Shown here: piece by piece, positions 63,147 to 64,000 of the stretch
How positions within the stretch are numbered: the first letter of the stretch is position 1
How the letters are laid out: each line of letters opens with the position of its first letter
From: Cedecea colo
GTDB lineage: Bacteria; Pseudomonadota; Gammaproteobacteria; Enterobacterales; Enterobacteriaceae
Direction: 5' to 3'
Assembly (NCBI RefSeq): GCF_011808225.1
Contig: NZ_SOYS01000012.1
Coordinates: 59,132 to 123,131, forward strand
Length of the DNA: 64,000 bases
Program-made: the position numbers and the translations under genes
Notes under the pieces: model-generated
The model's database searches: none
Told to the model about the DNA's origin: nothing
Seen by the model: only the letters and a program-made list of their open reading frames with translations

Positions 63147-63709
63147 TAAACCTTCTCCCAATAGGGAAAATAATCTCAATAATCGCCGTTATCTATGCGA
63201 CTGCCTGCTGTCTGATTTTATGGGGCGTATATGATGAAAACACAACTTTCGTGACAGCTCTATCTGTTGCATCTGGAGGTTCGTTTCTTCTTAACACTAT
63301 TTTGATATCAATTTTTTTCTTTGGATGGCGAAAGTTATGGCAATGGTTCCCTAAGCTAAATGATCTACTCTTCCCTGATTTGAACGGAACCTGGGATATG
63401 GTTATTCATTGGGAATGGGAAGATAAAAAAGGTACATCCCACGCACAAGCAACTATAAGGCAGGATTTTCTTAGAATTGGAATGGATGTCGAAGCTGACG
63501 ACTCCGATTCTCAGACGTTAGTGGCTAAGCCTAAAAAGGATACCGAAACGGGGCGACCAGCACTCTACTACGTTTTTTTAACAACCCCCAAGCATAAGGC
63601 AGGTTTTGTTGCACAAGATTCTTACAGAGGCACAGCTATTCTCAAGCTAAACCTTAATGGTAAAGAAGTGCTAAATGGGAACTACTTCACAAGCCGTAAA
63701 ATGTATTAG
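63143..63709 (+). CDS. Cap15-like effector: two membrane helices plus beta-barrel (S-2TMbeta)
   Basis: 188 residues. Two N-terminal membrane helices (about 8-28 and 36-60), then a beta-strand-rich domain starting PDLNGTWDMVIHWEW (78-92) and ending GNYFTSRKMY, the layout and LNGTW/GxYxTxR signatures of the Cap15 (SMODS-associated 2TM-beta) family. In CBASS, Cap15 binds a cyclic dinucleotide and disrupts the inner membrane; in Panoptes a similar protein is held in check by the bound nucleotide. The end looks a few residues short of the family, and an IS481 element begins there. Confidence 0.7.
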   Translation: MINLLPIGKIISIIAVIYATACCLILWGVYDENTTFVTALSVASGGSFLLNTILISIFFFGWRKLWQWFPKLNDLLFPDLNGTWDMVIHWEWEDKKGTSHAQATIRQDFLRIGMDVEADDSDSQTLVAKPKKDTETGRPALYYVFLTTPKHKAGFVAQDSYRGTAILKLNLNGKEVLNGNYFTSRKMY

Positions 63710-64000
63710 TCGCGACTTGATCTGACACACGGCCTTGAAAGGTTGAGAGTTACCGGTTTTGATATGGGTGTCGAATCCTTATGCAAAACACGAGGTAACT
63801 CTCATGCTTCATACTACCAATCCCGTCATCAAACACAAAACTGGTTTGCTCAATCTGGCTGAAGAACTCAGCAATGTGTCGAAAGCCTGTAAAATCATGG
63901 GCGTCTCGCGTGATACATTTTATCGCTATCGTGAGCTGGCCGATGAAGGCGGCGTGGATGCACTGATAAACCGCAGCCGACGTGCCCCTAATCTCAAAAA
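63702..64000 (+). mobile_element. IS481-family insertion sequence, left part
   Basis: The transposase frame is recognisable, and the AT/GC character changes near 63702-63720. The left end is not certain; TGTATTAG at 63702 begins with the TGT typical of IS481-family termini. The right end is outside the window. Confidence 0.7.
63804..64000 (+). CDS. IS481-family transposase, 5' part
   Basis: Begins MLHTTNPVIKHKTGLLNLAE after a GAGGTAA ribosome-binding site and contains the N-terminal HTH SKACKIMGVSRDTFYRYREL typical of IS481/IS3-superfamily transposases. The DDE domain lies beyond the window. Confidence 0.9.
   Translation, partial: MLHTTNPVIKHKTGLLNLAEELSNVSKACKIMGVSRDTFYRYRELADEGGVDALINRSRRAPNLK

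Noticed and set aside
43000..64000. CRISPR array or toxin-antitoxin pair in the island
   Set aside because: I saw no regularly spaced repeats and no typical antitoxin/toxin motifs.

Overview
The window is chromosome from a member of the Enterobacteriaceae (E. coli/Enterobacter/Klebsiella-like). Nearly all of 1-41000 is core genes whose products are recognisable as close relatives of E. coli K-12 proteins and mostly lie in E. coli order. I cannot name the genus from sequence alone.

Layout. 1-15260: the cell-envelope and nitrogen-PTS block: elbB (3' part), mtgA, yrbL, then on the minus strand npr-rapZ-ptsN-hpf-rpoN-lptB-lptA-lptC-kdsC-kdsD-yrbG, and divergently mlaFEDCB-ibaG-murA. It combines peptidoglycan synthesis (mtgA, murA), Kdo and LPS transport (kdsD, kdsC, lptCAB), outer-membrane lipid asymmetry (mla) and PTSNtr/sigma-54 control. 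15300-34400: yhaL-yhaK/yhaJ/yhaH, yqjG, yqjF, yqjC-D-E-K, mzrA-yqjA, the hexuronate genes exuR, exuT, uxaCA, then ygjV, sstT, alx with its manganese/pH riboswitch leader, ygjR, ygjP, rlmG and fadH. 36600-43110: yjgR, a fused DhaK-DhaL dihydroxyacetone kinase, ahr, a methyltransferase/HNH pair and tRNA-Leu (leuX). Compared with E. coli K-12, two junctions (murA|yhaL and fadH|yjgR) join regions that are distant there.

43300 to the end: an integrated island at leuX. It starts with a P4-type integrase facing away from the tRNA. A complete type I BREX phage-defence operon follows on the minus strand (brxA-brxB-brxC-pglX-pglZ-brxL) with an AT-rich gene of unknown function at its 3' end. Upstream of brxA lie a decayed IS3-family transposase, a decayed phage-satellite-like module (zinc-ribbon protein, unknown protein, AlpA-type regulator, truncated HUH/Gp2-like replication protein) and an AT-rich two-gene operon. 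That operon encodes a divergent diadenylate-cyclase (DisA_N/DAC)-like protein translationally coupled to a Cap15-like protein (two membrane helices plus beta-barrel). I think this pair is a candidate nucleotide-signalling anti-phage system, related in logic to CBASS type I with Cap15 or to Panoptes but with a different enzyme fold. An IS481-family element begins directly after it and may have clipped the effector's C-terminus. No second attachment site is visible, so the island continues past the window.
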